From Alphaproteobacteria bacterium HGW-Alphaproteobacteria-6 (GTDB lineage: Bacteria; Pseudomonadota; Alphaproteobacteria; Rhodobacterales; Rhodobacteraceae): a DNA stretch of 32,816 nucleotides. Of the stretch, positions 15,473 through 26,105 are shown piece after piece (position 1 is the stretch's first letter; each line of letters begins with the position of its first letter). The DNA is taken from assembly GCA_002841115.1 (NCBI GenBank), contig PHEC01000016.1, positions 1 through 32,816 on the forward strand. Reading direction: 5' to 3'. Both the position numbers and the translations under genes were made by a program. Below the pieces are notes generated by a model, which searched no databases, was not told where the DNA came from, and worked only from the letters and a program-made list of their open reading frames with translations.

Positions 15473-15760
15473 ATGGGACAGTTGCGCAAACAGGCCAAGG
15501 CATTGTCACGGCAGGTGCGGCGAGGCGATGTCTCGGCTGCGCGACAACTTCTGTCGCACAGCGTCCGGATGGGGCACCGGAATCTGGCCGTGCGTCGGTT
15601 CTTTCTTGCCCTTGCCATGGGGGCGCGGGACGTGGAGGATGAAGCACGCTACTGCGCAGAGATCATCTCGGTGCTGCCCGACGAGACTGTCAGGAAGATG
15701 ATCGCCGAAGCCCGGTGCAACGCAGGCGTCTTCACGACAAGGGGAAACCACGATGCCTGA
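15473..15760 (+). CDS. Unknown small basic helical protein
   Basis: A 95-residue protein that I do not recognise. The N-terminal half is rich in Arg and Lys with predicted helix (QLRKQAKALSRQVRRGD), followed by further Ala/Arg-rich helices and two cysteines. There is no signal peptide or membrane segment. Its stop overlaps the start of the next gene by eight bases (ATGCCTGA), so both are likely made in fixed ratio, which suggests a partner role for the hexapeptide-repeat protein. About 110 bases separate it from the reductase. Confidence 0.65.
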   Translation: MGQLRKQAKALSRQVRRGDVSAARQLLSHSVRMGHRNLAVRRFFLALAMGARDVEDEARYCAEIISVLPDETVRKMIAEARCNAGVFTTRGNHDA

Positions 15761-16820
15761 GCCATGCGGTGCCGTCTTCGCCCCCTACATGGGCATTTCC
15801 CCCCGTTTTCTGGGGTCTCCCGCCTTTGTCGGCGCTGGCGCTTCCGTCTTGGGCCGGGCAACGATCGGACGGCGCGCCTGGCTGGGCAGCTATTCCGTGA
15901 TCCGAGCGGACGGCCACCATGTCGCGATCGGCGACGATTTTCACCTTGGAGAGCACGCCACGGTTCATATCGCCCATGAGGTCTATCCGACGGTGATCGG
16001 AAGCCGGGTGGTCGCAGGCAGGCATGCCGTCGTTCACGCCTGCGAAATTGGCGACGACTGCATCATCGAAGCCGGGGCAGTCGTCCTCGACGGATCAAAG
16101 GTCGGTGCCGGTGCCGTGATTTCGGCAGGATCGATCGTTTTTCCCCGGTCCGAACTTGCGGGCGGCTGGCTCTATTCAGGCAGCCCGGCCCGGCCGGTCA
16201 CGCCCGTCACGCCGGAAGACCTTGTTTCGCGCCGCCATACGCCCGGAGATGCTGCGACCGGAAGTCCTGCGGCGGGGAAGGTCGGCGAGCCGGCCAAATC
16301 CCGTGCGACGAACCCGGCGCGGTTCGACTGCTTCGTGGCACCGACCGCGCGCCTTTCCGGTGATATCCGCCTCGGACAATCGGTCGGCATCTGGTATGGA
16401 TGCGTTCTGGACGGAGGCAGCCATGGCATCACGATCGGCGCCGGCACGAACGTTCAGGACAATACCCGGATCCTCTGCCAGCACGACGCCGTTGCAATCG
16501 CGGCGGATGTCACGATCGGCCACAACGTTACGCTCTTGGATTGCCGCATCGACAGCGGCAGTCTGGTCGGCATAGGGTCGGTCATTTCCCGCGGGACCGT
16601 CGTGGAACGCGACGTTCTCGTAGCCGCCGGGACCGAGACGACAACCGGACAACGTCTGACAAGCGGACAGGTATGGGCCGGAAAACCGGCCCGTCCGATC
16701 GGCAGGATGGACGACCGCAAGCGCGCGATGCTGGCTGAAACGCTGCCGACCTATCAAGGTTACGCCGAGCAATTCCGGCGAACTCAGCATGAAGCGCTGT
16801 CAGCGGAAGGCGCGCGATGA
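15753..16820 (+). CDS. Tandem gamma-carbonic-anhydrase-like hexapeptide-repeat protein
   Basis: A 355-residue protein made of two consecutive left-handed beta-helix domains (about 10-150 and 190-330), joined by a Pro/Ala-rich linker. Single-domain relatives (PaaY, CaiE, YrdA) are about 180-200 residues and act as thioesterases or carbonic anhydrases. The expected metal triad lies around a GHxxxxHGC motif. Domain 1 reads GRHAVVHAC and domain 2 GHNVTLLDC, so each domain lacks part of the usual histidine set. PaaY and CaiE occur in CoA-ester pathways, so a CoA-thioester salvage role is plausible. It is probably the last operon gene. Confidence 0.8.
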   Translation: MPEPCGAVFAPYMGISPRFLGSPAFVGAGASVLGRATIGRRAWLGSYSVIRADGHHVAIGDDFHLGEHATVHIAHEVYPTVIGSRVVAGRHAVVHACEIGDDCIIEAGAVVLDGSKVGAGAVISAGSIVFPRSELAGGWLYSGSPARPVTPVTPEDLVSRRHTPGDAATGSPAAGKVGEPAKSRATNPARFDCFVAPTARLSGDIRLGQSVGIWYGCVLDGGSHGITIGAGTNVQDNTRILCQHDAVAIAADVTIGHNVTLLDCRIDSGSLVGIGSVISRGTVVERDVLVAAGTETTTGQRLTSGQVWAGKPARPIGRMDDRKRAMLAETLPTYQGYAEQFRRTQHEALSAEGAR

Positions 16821-16934
16821 ATGGCAAATGTGCCGTCGAAATCCGCCAATCGAAATGGGGGGTCGGCTCAGGTTTCCTGTCGGATGGGCGTTGCAGAGGT
16901 GGTTCGGGTGATCTGAACAGGTCTCGGGCGGTGT
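16821..16934. other. Intergenic spacer with possible insertion-sequence remnant
   Basis: No gene is visible. The stretch around 16855-16925, containing GGGGGGTCGGCTCAGG and GTTCGGGTGATCTGAACAG, has the feel of IS-terminal sequence that I associate with IS21-like elements, but this is memory only. The remainder of the 16821-17444 gap holds the repeat copy at 16935-17254 and about 190 bases of GC-rich sequence without a recognisable feature. Confidence 0.25.
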
Positions 16935-17254
16935 TAACAGGTTGCTGAAGAAATCACGCACCCAGCCGGTTTCACCCTTGAGATCGGAAACCTGTTCCTC
17001 GCCACGTTCCCCACATTCTCGGGCCCGGGCGACCAGCCCGGGCCGCGCCCGACCCTCCCGGCGGGAGGGCGCATGACACCGTCGGAAACAGCACAGCGCT
17101 CGGAAGGGCTTGGCTGGCATAAAGCACCGCAGCCGCGGCGTGGCACGGCGCCCCCCCAGGGTCGGGCGCGTCCCTCGGCGCCAGGATCGGATGGCGCGAC
17201 CGGAAAGGTTTCCTCGCCGGACACTGCCCGAACTCCTTTTTCAGCGGCCTGTTA
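16935..17254 (+). repeat. Interspersed ~320-bp repeat, copy 1, with terminal inverted repeats
   Basis: The ends are inverted repeats: TAACAGGTTGCTGAAGAA at the left and the complement of TAACAGGCCGCTGAAAAA at the right (15 of 18 match). Inside are two strong hairpins, CCCGGGC-GACCA-GCCCGGG and CCCTCCCGGCGGGAGGG. Closely related copies occur at 29264-29574, 30503-30826 (reversed) and, truncated, 32649-32778. No transposase is encoded, so it is a MITE-like, non-autonomous element. Short open frames within it are by-products of its GC content. Confidence 0.85.
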
Positions 17255-17444
17255 GGAGGAAGGCGCGCGCGACGGCTTTCCAGCATCCTGCCAGGAGGGC
17301 GGGCCTGCAACCCGGCGGTGCGGGGGCGGCCAGAGGGCAATCGCGACCGGCCTGCCGGGGGCGACCGCGCGCCGTGTTCACCCCGCCTCAACGCCGGCCC
17401 GCTCTGATCGGGGCCTCTGCGCCAGACGAAAAGGGCCGCCCGCC

Positions 17445-17660
17445 GTGACACTCCTTCGCAAATACGTCAAGCCGACTTCGCTGACCTGGCTGGCCTCGGC
17501 CCTGCCGCTGCTGGCCGGGCTCTTCATCGCCTTCGAGCCGGTCCATCACCTGGCCGACTGGTCGAAGGCGGTCAGCCTGACCTTCGGCGGCACCTCGCCC
17601 TATCTGCTGATCAACGCCGGCCTGGTCGGAATCGGCCTGCGCGGCGCGGTGCGGTCCTGA
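17445..17660 (+). CDS. Small membrane protein, possibly holin-like
   Basis: A 71-residue protein with two hydrophobic segments (about 14-32, LTWLASALPLLAGLFIAF, and about 50-68, SPYLLINAGLVGIGLRG) joined by an amphipathic loop. The GTG start at 17445 has no clear ribosome site. Similar short proteins occur in Rhodobacterales next to muramidase genes and are sometimes linked to holin function, but no muramidase is present here, so it may be a stranded remnant. It lies 75 bases before a tRNA gene. Confidence 0.6.
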   Translation: MTLLRKYVKPTSLTWLASALPLLAGLFIAFEPVHHLADWSKAVSLTFGGTSPYLLINAGLVGIGLRGAVRS

Positions 17661-17734
17661 ACACCCCGCAGACCCTGCGCCCGTGCCGTGGCCGGCTTGC
17701 CTGATTGGGCGGGTCGTCATAAGACGGGCGCGCA

Positions 17735-17810
17735 GGGTGATTAGCTCAGCTGGTAGAGCGCTTCGTTTACACCGAAGATGCCGGGGGTTCGAGTCCCTCA
17801 TCACCCACCA
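17735..17810 (+). tRNA. tRNA-Val (anticodon UAC)
   Basis: A 76-base cloverleaf. The acceptor stem GGGTGAT pairs with ATCACCC, the D-arm has AGCTCAGCTGGTAGAGC, the anticodon stem CTTCG/CGAAG holds a loop with TAC, and the T-arm contains GGTTCGAGTCC. The CCA end is encoded. The anticodon TAC reads valine codon GUA and, with modification, other GUN codons. It lies at the point where base composition rises, so it may mark an island edge. Confidence 0.97.
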
Positions 17811-17952
17811 GCCTCTGGCCACACTCATGCCGCAGGCGACCCGATCAATTCGGTTGCCAACCCCCCGCCCGCCTGTCTAAGGTCACTGTCATAAAACCGT
17901 TACAATCCGGGCCCTCCGGATCGGTGACCAACGGAACTTCGGGAGGAAGACC

Positions 17953-18993
17953 ATGACCGGACGCCTTGCTACACCCGTGATGCAGACCGCCGTGCTGGCG
18001 CTCGGCACCGCCCTTGCCGGCTCGGCCGCCGAGGCCGCGGGGCGGCTGAACTTCTACTGTTCGGCGCAGGAGGAATGGTGCCAGATCATGGCCCGCGGCT
18101 TCGAGGAGGCGACCGGGATCGATGTCGACATGACCCGCAAATCCTCGGGCGAGACCTTCGCGCAGGTCAAGGCCGAGGCCTCGAACCCCAAGGGCGACAT
18201 CTGGTGGGGCGGCACCGGCGATCCGCATCTTCAGGCCGCCGAGGAAGACCTGACCGAGCCCTACATCAGCCCGATGCGGGCCGAACTGCATCCCTGGGCG
18301 ATCGCCCAGGCCGAAAGCGCCGGCGACCGCACCATCGGCATCTATTCCGGCGCGCTCGGCTTTGGCTACAACGCGGACCTGATCAAGGCCGACAACCTGC
18401 CCGAGCCGAAATGCTGGGAGGACCTGACCCGGCCCGAGTTCAAGGGCCATGTCCAGATCGCCAACCCCAATTCCTCGGGCACCGCCTACACGACGCTGGC
18501 CACCATGGTGCAGCTTTTCGGCGAGGACGGCGGTTTTGACTACATGAAGCGGCTCCATGCCAACATCAACCAGTATACCAAGTCCGGCTCGGCGCCGATC
18601 AAAGCGGCCGGGCAGGGCGAGACCGCGGTCGGCATCGTCTTCATGCATGACGCGGTCGCCCAGACCGTCGCCGGCTTTCCGATCGTGACCGTGGCGCCCT
18701 GCGAGGGCACCGGCTACGAGATCGGCTCGATGTCGATCATCAAGGGGGCGCGCAACCTCGACGAGGCCAAGGCGTTCTACGACTGGGCGCTGAGTGCCGA
18801 GGCGCAGAACCTCGCGCTCGAGGTCAACGCCTTTCAGGTGATGTCGAATGTCGCGGCGAAGAAATCCGACTTCGCGCCCGACCTTTCGGCGATCAAGCTG
18901 ATCGACTACGACTTCAAGAAATACGGCTCCAGCGACGAGCGCAAGCGGCTTCTGGCCAAGTGGGACAACGACGTCTCCACCCTGCCGCAATAA
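17953..18993 (+). CDS. Periplasmic substrate-binding protein, AfuA/FbpA class
   Basis: A 346-residue binding protein with a Sec signal peptide (cleavage near AEAAG, about residue 29). Family traits are the N-terminal strand LNFYCSAQEEW, GDIWWGGTGDP (81-91), YSGALGFGYNADL and NPNSSGTAYT. FbpA-type iron binders use an adjacent Tyr pair that I do not see. Instead His232-Asp233 (FMHDAV) and Glu256 occupy places resembling the sugar-phosphate site described for AfuA (from memory). The ligand could be a phosphorylated sugar or another organophosphate rather than ferric iron. GGGAGGAAG precedes the ATG; it heads a three-gene importer operon. Confidence 0.88.
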   Translation: MTGRLATPVMQTAVLALGTALAGSAAEAAGRLNFYCSAQEEWCQIMARGFEEATGIDVDMTRKSSGETFAQVKAEASNPKGDIWWGGTGDPHLQAAEEDLTEPYISPMRAELHPWAIAQAESAGDRTIGIYSGALGFGYNADLIKADNLPEPKCWEDLTRPEFKGHVQIANPNSSGTAYTTLATMVQLFGEDGGFDYMKRLHANINQYTKSGSAPIKAAGQGETAVGIVFMHDAVAQTVAGFPIVTVAPCEGTGYEIGSMSIIKGARNLDEAKAFYDWALSAEAQNLALEVNAFQVMSNVAAKKSDFAPDLSAIKLIDYDFKKYGSSDERKRLLAKWDNDVSTLPQ

Positions 18994-19008
18994 GGCCGCG
19001 CCGGACCC

Positions 19009-21219
19009 TTGCGCGCGCCTGCGACCGCCAGAACCGCCGATCCGGTGCTGATCTTCTGGATCATCGCCGGGTGGGTGGGGCTTGCCCTTCTGCCCTGGTA
19101 CGGGGTCGAGGATTTCCTGACCTTTTCCTGGCTGGCCGAGGGCTGGCCGCTTGATCCCGACCTCGCGCCGGCCGCGGTGCTGGTGGCGAAGGGGGAAAAG
19201 CTGTGGCTGGCGCCGCTGCTGCTGGCGCTGGCCGCACCCCTCATGGTGCTGGGCCGGGCCAAGTCCGACCCCGTCCATGCCCGCATCCTGATCGCCGCCG
19301 GCGGTTTCGGCTTTGCCTGGCTGGTGGCGCAGGGGCTGGGCATCGGCCTGCGCGGCTTTACCGCGCCCTGGCTCGAGGCGCTTTTCGGCCCGCTTGGCGA
19401 GCGGCAGTTCGGCATGGGCTACGGCGCGCTCCTGACCGCCTCGGCCTTCCTCTTTCTCTTCACCCAGGGCATCGCGGCGCGGGGAGCGGTCGGCGGCGAT
19501 GTCTTTGTTGCCGGCGCGATCGGCGGGGTGATCGCGGTGGTGGCGATCTTCGTCTTCTTCCCGATCGCCAGGATGCTGATGGCGGCCTTCGTCAGCGACG
19601 AGGGGCGGCTGTCGATCGGCGTCTTTGCCGCGAAGGTCACCGACGGGCGGATCTGGGGCCTTGGTTGCCTGTCGGGCGGGCGCTGCGGGGCGGCGTGGAA
19701 CTCGCTGGGGCTGGCGGTGCTGGTGGGCGTGCTGACGACGGCCCTGGGGCTGGCCTTCGCGCTGGTGCTGACCCGCTCGGGCTTTCGCCACAAGCGCAGC
19801 TTGCGGGCGCTGACGGTGCTGCCGATCATCACCCCGCCCTTCGTCATCGGCCTGGCGATCATCCTGCTGTTCGGCCTCTCGGGCGCGGTCACCACCGGGG
19901 TTGCCGATATCCTCGGCATCCGCCCGACGCGCTGGGTCTACGGGTTGCCGGGCGTGCTGATCGCGCAGGTCCTGGCCTTCACCCCGATCGCCTTTCTGGT
20001 GCTGATCGGCGTGGTCGAGGGCGTCAGCCCGTCGATGGAAGAGGCCGCCCAGACCCTGCGCGCCAGCCGCTGGCAGACCTTCCGCACCGTATCCCTGCCG
20101 CTGATGCGGCCGGGGCTGGCCAACGCCTTCCTCTTGGGCTTCATCGAAAGCATGGCCGATTTCGGCAACCCGCTGGTCCTGGGCGGCAATTTCGACGTGC
20201 TCTCGACCGAGATCTTCTTTGCCATCGTCGGCGCGCAATATGACCAGAGCCGGGCGGCGATCCTTGCCATGGTGCTTCTGGGCTTCACCCTTGGCGCCTT
20301 TTACCTGCAACGCTTCTGGCTTGGCCGCAAAAGCTATACCACGGTGACCGGCAAGGGCGATGCCGGGGTGCATCCGGCGATGCCGAAGGGGCTGGCGGTG
20401 CCGGTCCATGTCGTCGTGGCGCTGTGGTCGGCCTTCACCCTGGTGATCTACGGGATGATCCTTTACGGATCGGTGGTGCGGCTCTGGGGGGTCGACAACT
20501 CGTTGACCCTCAAGCACTACGTCACCGCCTTCTCGCTGGCCTGGGGCGAGGGCGGGCTGCGCTGGACCGGCTCGGCCTGGGACAGTTTCTGGACCACGAT
20601 GCTGATCGCCAGTGCCGCCGCGCCGCTGACCGCGGCGATCGGGCTGATCACCGCCTATCTGCTGACAAGGCAGGATTTCGCCGGCAAGAAATCCTTCGAG
20701 TTCGGCACCATGCTGTCCTTCGCGATCCCCGGCACGGTGATCGGGGTCGCCTATATCATGGCCTTCAACGTGCCGCCGATCGAGATCACCGGCACCGGCC
20801 TGATCCTGGTGATCAGCTTCATCTTCCGCAACATGCCGGTGGGCGTGCGCGCCGGCATCGCCTCGATGAGCCAGCTTGACCGCAGCCTCGATGAATCCTC
20901 GCTGACGCTGGGCGCCAATTCCTGGCAGACCTTCCGCGCGGTGATCCTGCCGCTTCTGCGCCCGGCGATCCTGGCGGCGCTGGTCTACAGCTTCGTGCGC
21001 GCGATGACCGCGATCTCGGCGGTGATCTTCCTCGTCTCGGCGCGCTATGACATGGCGACGAGCTATATCATCGGCCGGGTCGAGAACAACGACTACGGCC
21101 TGGCCATCGCCTATTCCACCGCGCTCATATTCGTCATGCTGGCAGCGGTCGGGCTTTTGCAACTGCTGGTCGGGCGCACCCGGATCGGCCGGCGCACCTC
21201 ATTCGGGCAGGGACACTGA
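19009..21219 (+). CDS. Fused ABC transporter permease with two membrane domains
   Basis: A 736-residue inner-membrane protein consisting of two copies of the binding-protein-dependent permease domain. The coupling EAA-like loops are visible at MEEAAQTLRASRWQTFRTVSLPL-type sequence in the first half (around residues 343-366) and the related LDESSLTLGANSWQTFR stretch in the second (around 628-645). About twelve membrane segments can be traced. The N-terminal start is uncertain: TTG at 19009 is used, 15 bases after the binding-protein stop. Gene order matches AfuB/FbpB fusions. Confidence 0.87.
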   Translation: MRAPATARTADPVLIFWIIAGWVGLALLPWYGVEDFLTFSWLAEGWPLDPDLAPAAVLVAKGEKLWLAPLLLALAAPLMVLGRAKSDPVHARILIAAGGFGFAWLVAQGLGIGLRGFTAPWLEALFGPLGERQFGMGYGALLTASAFLFLFTQGIAARGAVGGDVFVAGAIGGVIAVVAIFVFFPIARMLMAAFVSDEGRLSIGVFAAKVTDGRIWGLGCLSGGRCGAAWNSLGLAVLVGVLTTALGLAFALVLTRSGFRHKRSLRALTVLPIITPPFVIGLAIILLFGLSGAVTTGVADILGIRPTRWVYGLPGVLIAQVLAFTPIAFLVLIGVVEGVSPSMEEAAQTLRASRWQTFRTVSLPLMRPGLANAFLLGFIESMADFGNPLVLGGNFDVLSTEIFFAIVGAQYDQSRAAILAMVLLGFTLGAFYLQRFWLGRKSYTTVTGKGDAGVHPAMPKGLAVPVHVVVALWSAFTLVIYGMILYGSVVRLWGVDNSLTLKHYVTAFSLAWGEGGLRWTGSAWDSFWTTMLIASAAAPLTAAIGLITAYLLTRQDFAGKKSFEFGTMLSFAIPGTVIGVAYIMAFNVPPIEITGTGLILVISFIFRNMPVGVRAGIASMSQLDRSLDESSLTLGANSWQTFRAVILPLLRPAILAALVYSFVRAMTAISAVIFLVSARYDMATSYIIGRVENNDYGLAIAYSTALIFVMLAAVGLLQLLVGRTRIGRRTSFGQGH

Positions 21220-21220
21220 C

Positions 21221-22297
21221 ATGCACGCGATCAACGCCAAGGCCGCTTCGGTCCGCTTTCAGGGGGTGACCAAGGTCTATGGCCGCGACGTGGTGGCGGT
21301 GAACCAGATCGACCTCGAGGTCGCGGCCGGCACGCTGGTGACGCTGCTCGGTCCTTCCGGCTGCGGCAAGACCACGACGCTTCGGATGATCGCCGGGCTG
21401 GAGATGGCCACGAAGGGCCGCATCCTGATCGGCGATCGCGACGTGACGGCGCTGCCGGCGACCGACCGCGACGTGTCGATGGTGTTTCAGTCCTATGCGC
21501 TCTTTCCGCACATGACGGTGATGGAAAATGTCAGCTACGGGCTGAAGTTTTCCGGATTCGCCAAGGCCGAGACCCGCGAGCGGGCGCTGGCGGGCCTCGG
21601 TCTTGTCGGGCTGGACGGCTATGGCGGGCGGCTGCCCTCGGAACTGTCGGGCGGCCAGCAGCAGCGCGTCGCGGTGGCGCGCGCGCTGGTGCTGGAGCCG
21701 CAGGTGCTCTTGTTCGACGAGCCCCTGTCGAACCTTGATGCCAAGCTGCGCCGCCAGGTCCGCGAGGAGATCCGCGAGATCCAGCAGAAGCTTGGCCTGA
21801 CCGTAGTCTATGTCACCCATGACCAGGAAGAGGCGCTGGCGGTGTCGGACCGGATCGTGGTGATGCGCAATGCCGCGATCGCCCAGATCGGCAGCCCGCG
21901 CGACCTTTACGAGGCCCCGGCCGATGCCTTCGTCGCCGATTTCATCGGCGAGGCCAACCTGATCGGCGTCGAGATCATCGCGGTCGCGGGCGAGATCGCC
22001 GAGATCGCCATCGCCGGCTATCGCCACCGGCTGGCCGCGCGCGGGCTGACGCCGGGGCCGGCGCAACTGGCGGTGCGGCCGTCGCGCCTGCGGCTGGTGC
22101 GCGGTGCGGACGGCGACGGGGTGGCGGCCGAGGTCGCCAAGGCGACCTATGTCGGCAACCGCATGGAATACACGCTTGTCGCGCCCTTCGGGACGCTCTT
22201 CGCGGTCAGCGACGACGTGGTGACGCCCTACCGGCCGGGCGAGGCGGTGACGATCTCCTTCGCCGCCTCGGGGCCGGTGCTGATCCCGGCGGGATAG
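21221..22297 (+). CDS. ABC transporter ATPase of the AfuC/FbpC type
   Basis: A 358-residue ATPase energising the preceding permease. Walker A GPSGCGKTT (about 45-53), Q-loop FQSYALFPHMTV, signature LSGGQQQRVAVARAL, Walker B VLLFDEPLSNLD and switch His in THDQEEAL are all intact. The C-terminal 110 residues form a TOBE-type regulatory domain, as in the carbohydrate/iron/polyamine subclasses. The ATG at 21221 lies directly after the permease stop, so translation is coupled. The longer frame reading back into the permease is spurious. Confidence 0.93.
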   Translation: MHAINAKAASVRFQGVTKVYGRDVVAVNQIDLEVAAGTLVTLLGPSGCGKTTTLRMIAGLEMATKGRILIGDRDVTALPATDRDVSMVFQSYALFPHMTVMENVSYGLKFSGFAKAETRERALAGLGLVGLDGYGGRLPSELSGGQQQRVAVARALVLEPQVLLFDEPLSNLDAKLRRQVREEIREIQQKLGLTVVYVTHDQEEALAVSDRIVVMRNAAIAQIGSPRDLYEAPADAFVADFIGEANLIGVEIIAVAGEIAEIAIAGYRHRLAARGLTPGPAQLAVRPSRLRLVRGADGDGVAAEVAKATYVGNRMEYTLVAPFGTLFAVSDDVVTPYRPGEAVTISFAASGPVLIPAG

Positions 22298-22450
22298 GCG
22301 CCTTTTGCGCCCTTCCGCGACAGGGCAGTGGATGGCTGCGGGCAGCCGCGCCACCCTGCGCGGTCTGCGCTTTATCCCAGCCATGTCCGGGCGACCTTGA
22401 GCGGCGCGGGCCCGTCGCCCAAGCGGCTGGCCGGGGGGCGGCCATCCGCT

Positions 22451-22479
22451 GCCCGGGCCGCGAACGCGGCGGCCCGGGC
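22451..22479. terminator. Perfect 11-bp hairpin between convergent operons
   Basis: GCCCGGGCCGC (22451-22461) and GCGGCCCGGGC (22469-22479) are exact complements around the loop GAACGCG. The hairpin lies between the ABC operon (ends 22297, plus strand) and the copper cluster (ends 22528, minus strand), where a two-way terminator would be expected. There is no T-run on either side, so factor-independent termination would be weak. The rest of 22298-22527 shows nothing else. Confidence 0.5.
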
Positions 22480-22527
22480 GGGGGGCGCGATCAGCCGATG
22501 GCGGGGCAACGGTCCGCCGATCCGGGG

Positions 22528-23007
22528 TCAGGCGGCCGGGTAGCTTGAATACGCCTCCGTGCTCCCGTCGCGGCGGATCAGGTGGACGACATAGGCGTCA
22601 CGCTCGCTTTCCGGCCCCATGCCGGGCGCGCCATAGGGCATGCCGGGCACCGCCAGGCCAACCGCGTCGGGGCGTTCGTCAAGCAGACGGCGGATATCGG
22701 CGACCGGGACATGGCCCTCGATCATGTAGCCCTCGATCCGGCCGGTATGGCAGGAAACCATCTCGGGCGGGATGCCGCTTTCGGCCTTGTAGCGCATCAG
22801 CAGGGTGCCGGCGGCGGGTTCGGTCGTGACCGCGAAGCCGGCGCCGGCGAGGATATCGATCCAGCCCGAGCAGCAGCCGCAGTCGGGATCCTTCAGCACA
22901 TGGATCGCCGGCCCGGCGCCCTGCGCCAGGGCCCCGAGCGGCGATGCCGCCAGGAGCGCGGTTGCGCCGAACAGGACCGCGCGGCGCGAGTGAGCATGAT
23001 GTTTCAT
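22528..23007 (-). CDS. DUF411 family periplasmic metal-related protein
   Basis: A 159-residue protein with a twin-arginine-like signal (SRRAVLFGATALL). The mature part begins with a thioredoxin-like strand and the motif KDPDCGCCSGW, then VSCHTGRIEGYMIEGHVP and PGMPYGAPGM, the standard pattern of DUF411 proteins. These occur with copper and silver resistance genes, and the CGCC cluster probably binds copper. The ATG at 23007 has GGAAAGGA upstream; a longer frame is not supported. It is the last gene of the copper cluster, 38 bases downstream of the ATPase. Confidence 0.88.
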   Translation of the reverse strand: MKHHAHSRRAVLFGATALLAASPLGALAQGAGPAIHVLKDPDCGCCSGWIDILAGAGFAVTTEPAAGTLLMRYKAESGIPPEMVSCHTGRIEGYMIEGHVPVADIRRLLDERPDAVGLAVPGMPYGAPGMGPESERDAYVVHLIRRDGSTEAYSSYPAA

Positions 23008-23045
23008 CGGGTTTTCCTTTCCAGCTTCCATGGAGTGATGGCAGG

Positions 23046-25379
<2,334 letters not shown>

Positions 25380-25432
25380 GATGTGCGAACCTTTCTGGTC
25401 TCGTTGCAGATAAGGACCGGGGGTATCCCCGG

Positions 25433-26104
25433 TCAGGGCGTCGTGCGGCCCTCGCGCCGGATCGCCACCCAGAGCAGCGGCAGCCCGGTGACCAGGCCAA
25501 GGCCAAGCACCGCCCAACTGGCGCGGCCGATGTCGCCGCTGGCCGCCTGCCCGCCGACGTGGGCAAGAAGAAAGCTTGCCGGGACGATCCCGGCCAGCGT
25601 CGCAAGCGCGAACCGCCAGGCGTGCAGGCGGCTGAGCCCGGCCGCATAGCTGATCATGTCGAAGGACACGAAGGGCATCAGGCGGCTGGCAAAGACCGTC
25701 GTCGTCAACGCGGCCTGCGAGCCGAGCAGCCCGGCATCGACGCGGGCACCGAACATCCGCCGCAAGACGTCATGGCCCAGCACCCGGGCCAGCCCGAAGG
25801 CGATCAGCGCGCCCAGTTCGGCGCCGATCACTACCTGCACCGTGCCCCACAGATGGCCGTAGGCCGCCCCGGCCGCCAGCGCGATCGGCGCCGAGGGGAT
25901 CGGGCTGGCCACCACCGCGGCGGTCATCAGCGTGACGATCAGGACCGGGCCCCAGAGGCCGGCGCGCGCCACCACCGCCGCCAGCGCCTCGCGGTCCAGC
26001 AGATCGCGCGCCTCGACCAGCCGCGCCGGCGCGACAAGCCAGACGCCAAGCAGGGTGATCCCGAGGATCGCCAGACCTGCGAGGATGCCGGTGCGCAGGT
26101 TCAT
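25433..26104 (-). CDS. TVP38/TMEM64 (VTT-domain) membrane protein
   Basis: A 223-residue inner-membrane protein with about six hydrophobic segments. The VTT (DedA-like) signature is seen in [17 protein letters not shown] followed by [17 protein letters not shown], and in [19 protein letters not shown]. These proteins are lipid scramblases or metal-linked membrane factors; some are next to mercury or copper genes. It begins one base after the DUF302 stop codon on this strand and ends 53 bases before copA, so it belongs to the copper operon. Confidence 0.9.
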   Translation of the reverse strand: MNLRTGILAGLAILGITLLGVWLVAPARLVEARDLLDREALAAVVARAGLWGPVLIVTLMTAAVVASPIPSAPIALAAGAAYGHLWGTVQVVIGAELGALIAFGLARVLGHDVLRRMFGARVDAGLLGSQAALTTTVFASRLMPFVSFDMISYAAGLSRLHAWRFALATLAGIVPASFLLAHVGGQAASGDIGRASWAVLGLGLVTGLPLLWVAIRREGRTTP

Positions 26105-26105
26105 C

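Noticed and set aside
16935-17254. Short frames in the repeat copies as small proteins
   Set aside because: They arise in several frames from the same GC-rich repeat, lack ribosome sites and vary in frame between copies.
17845-21162. 1105-codon minus-strand frame opposite the ABC importer
   Set aside because: Composed of His/Arg/Gln/Asp-rich runs typical of antisense to GC-rich coding sequence; the binding protein and permease on the plus strand are unmistakable.
22298-22311. GGCGC-CTTTT-GCGCC hairpin as terminator of the ABC operon
   Set aside because: Only five base pairs and no following T-run; the 11-bp hairpin at 22451-22479 is a better candidate.
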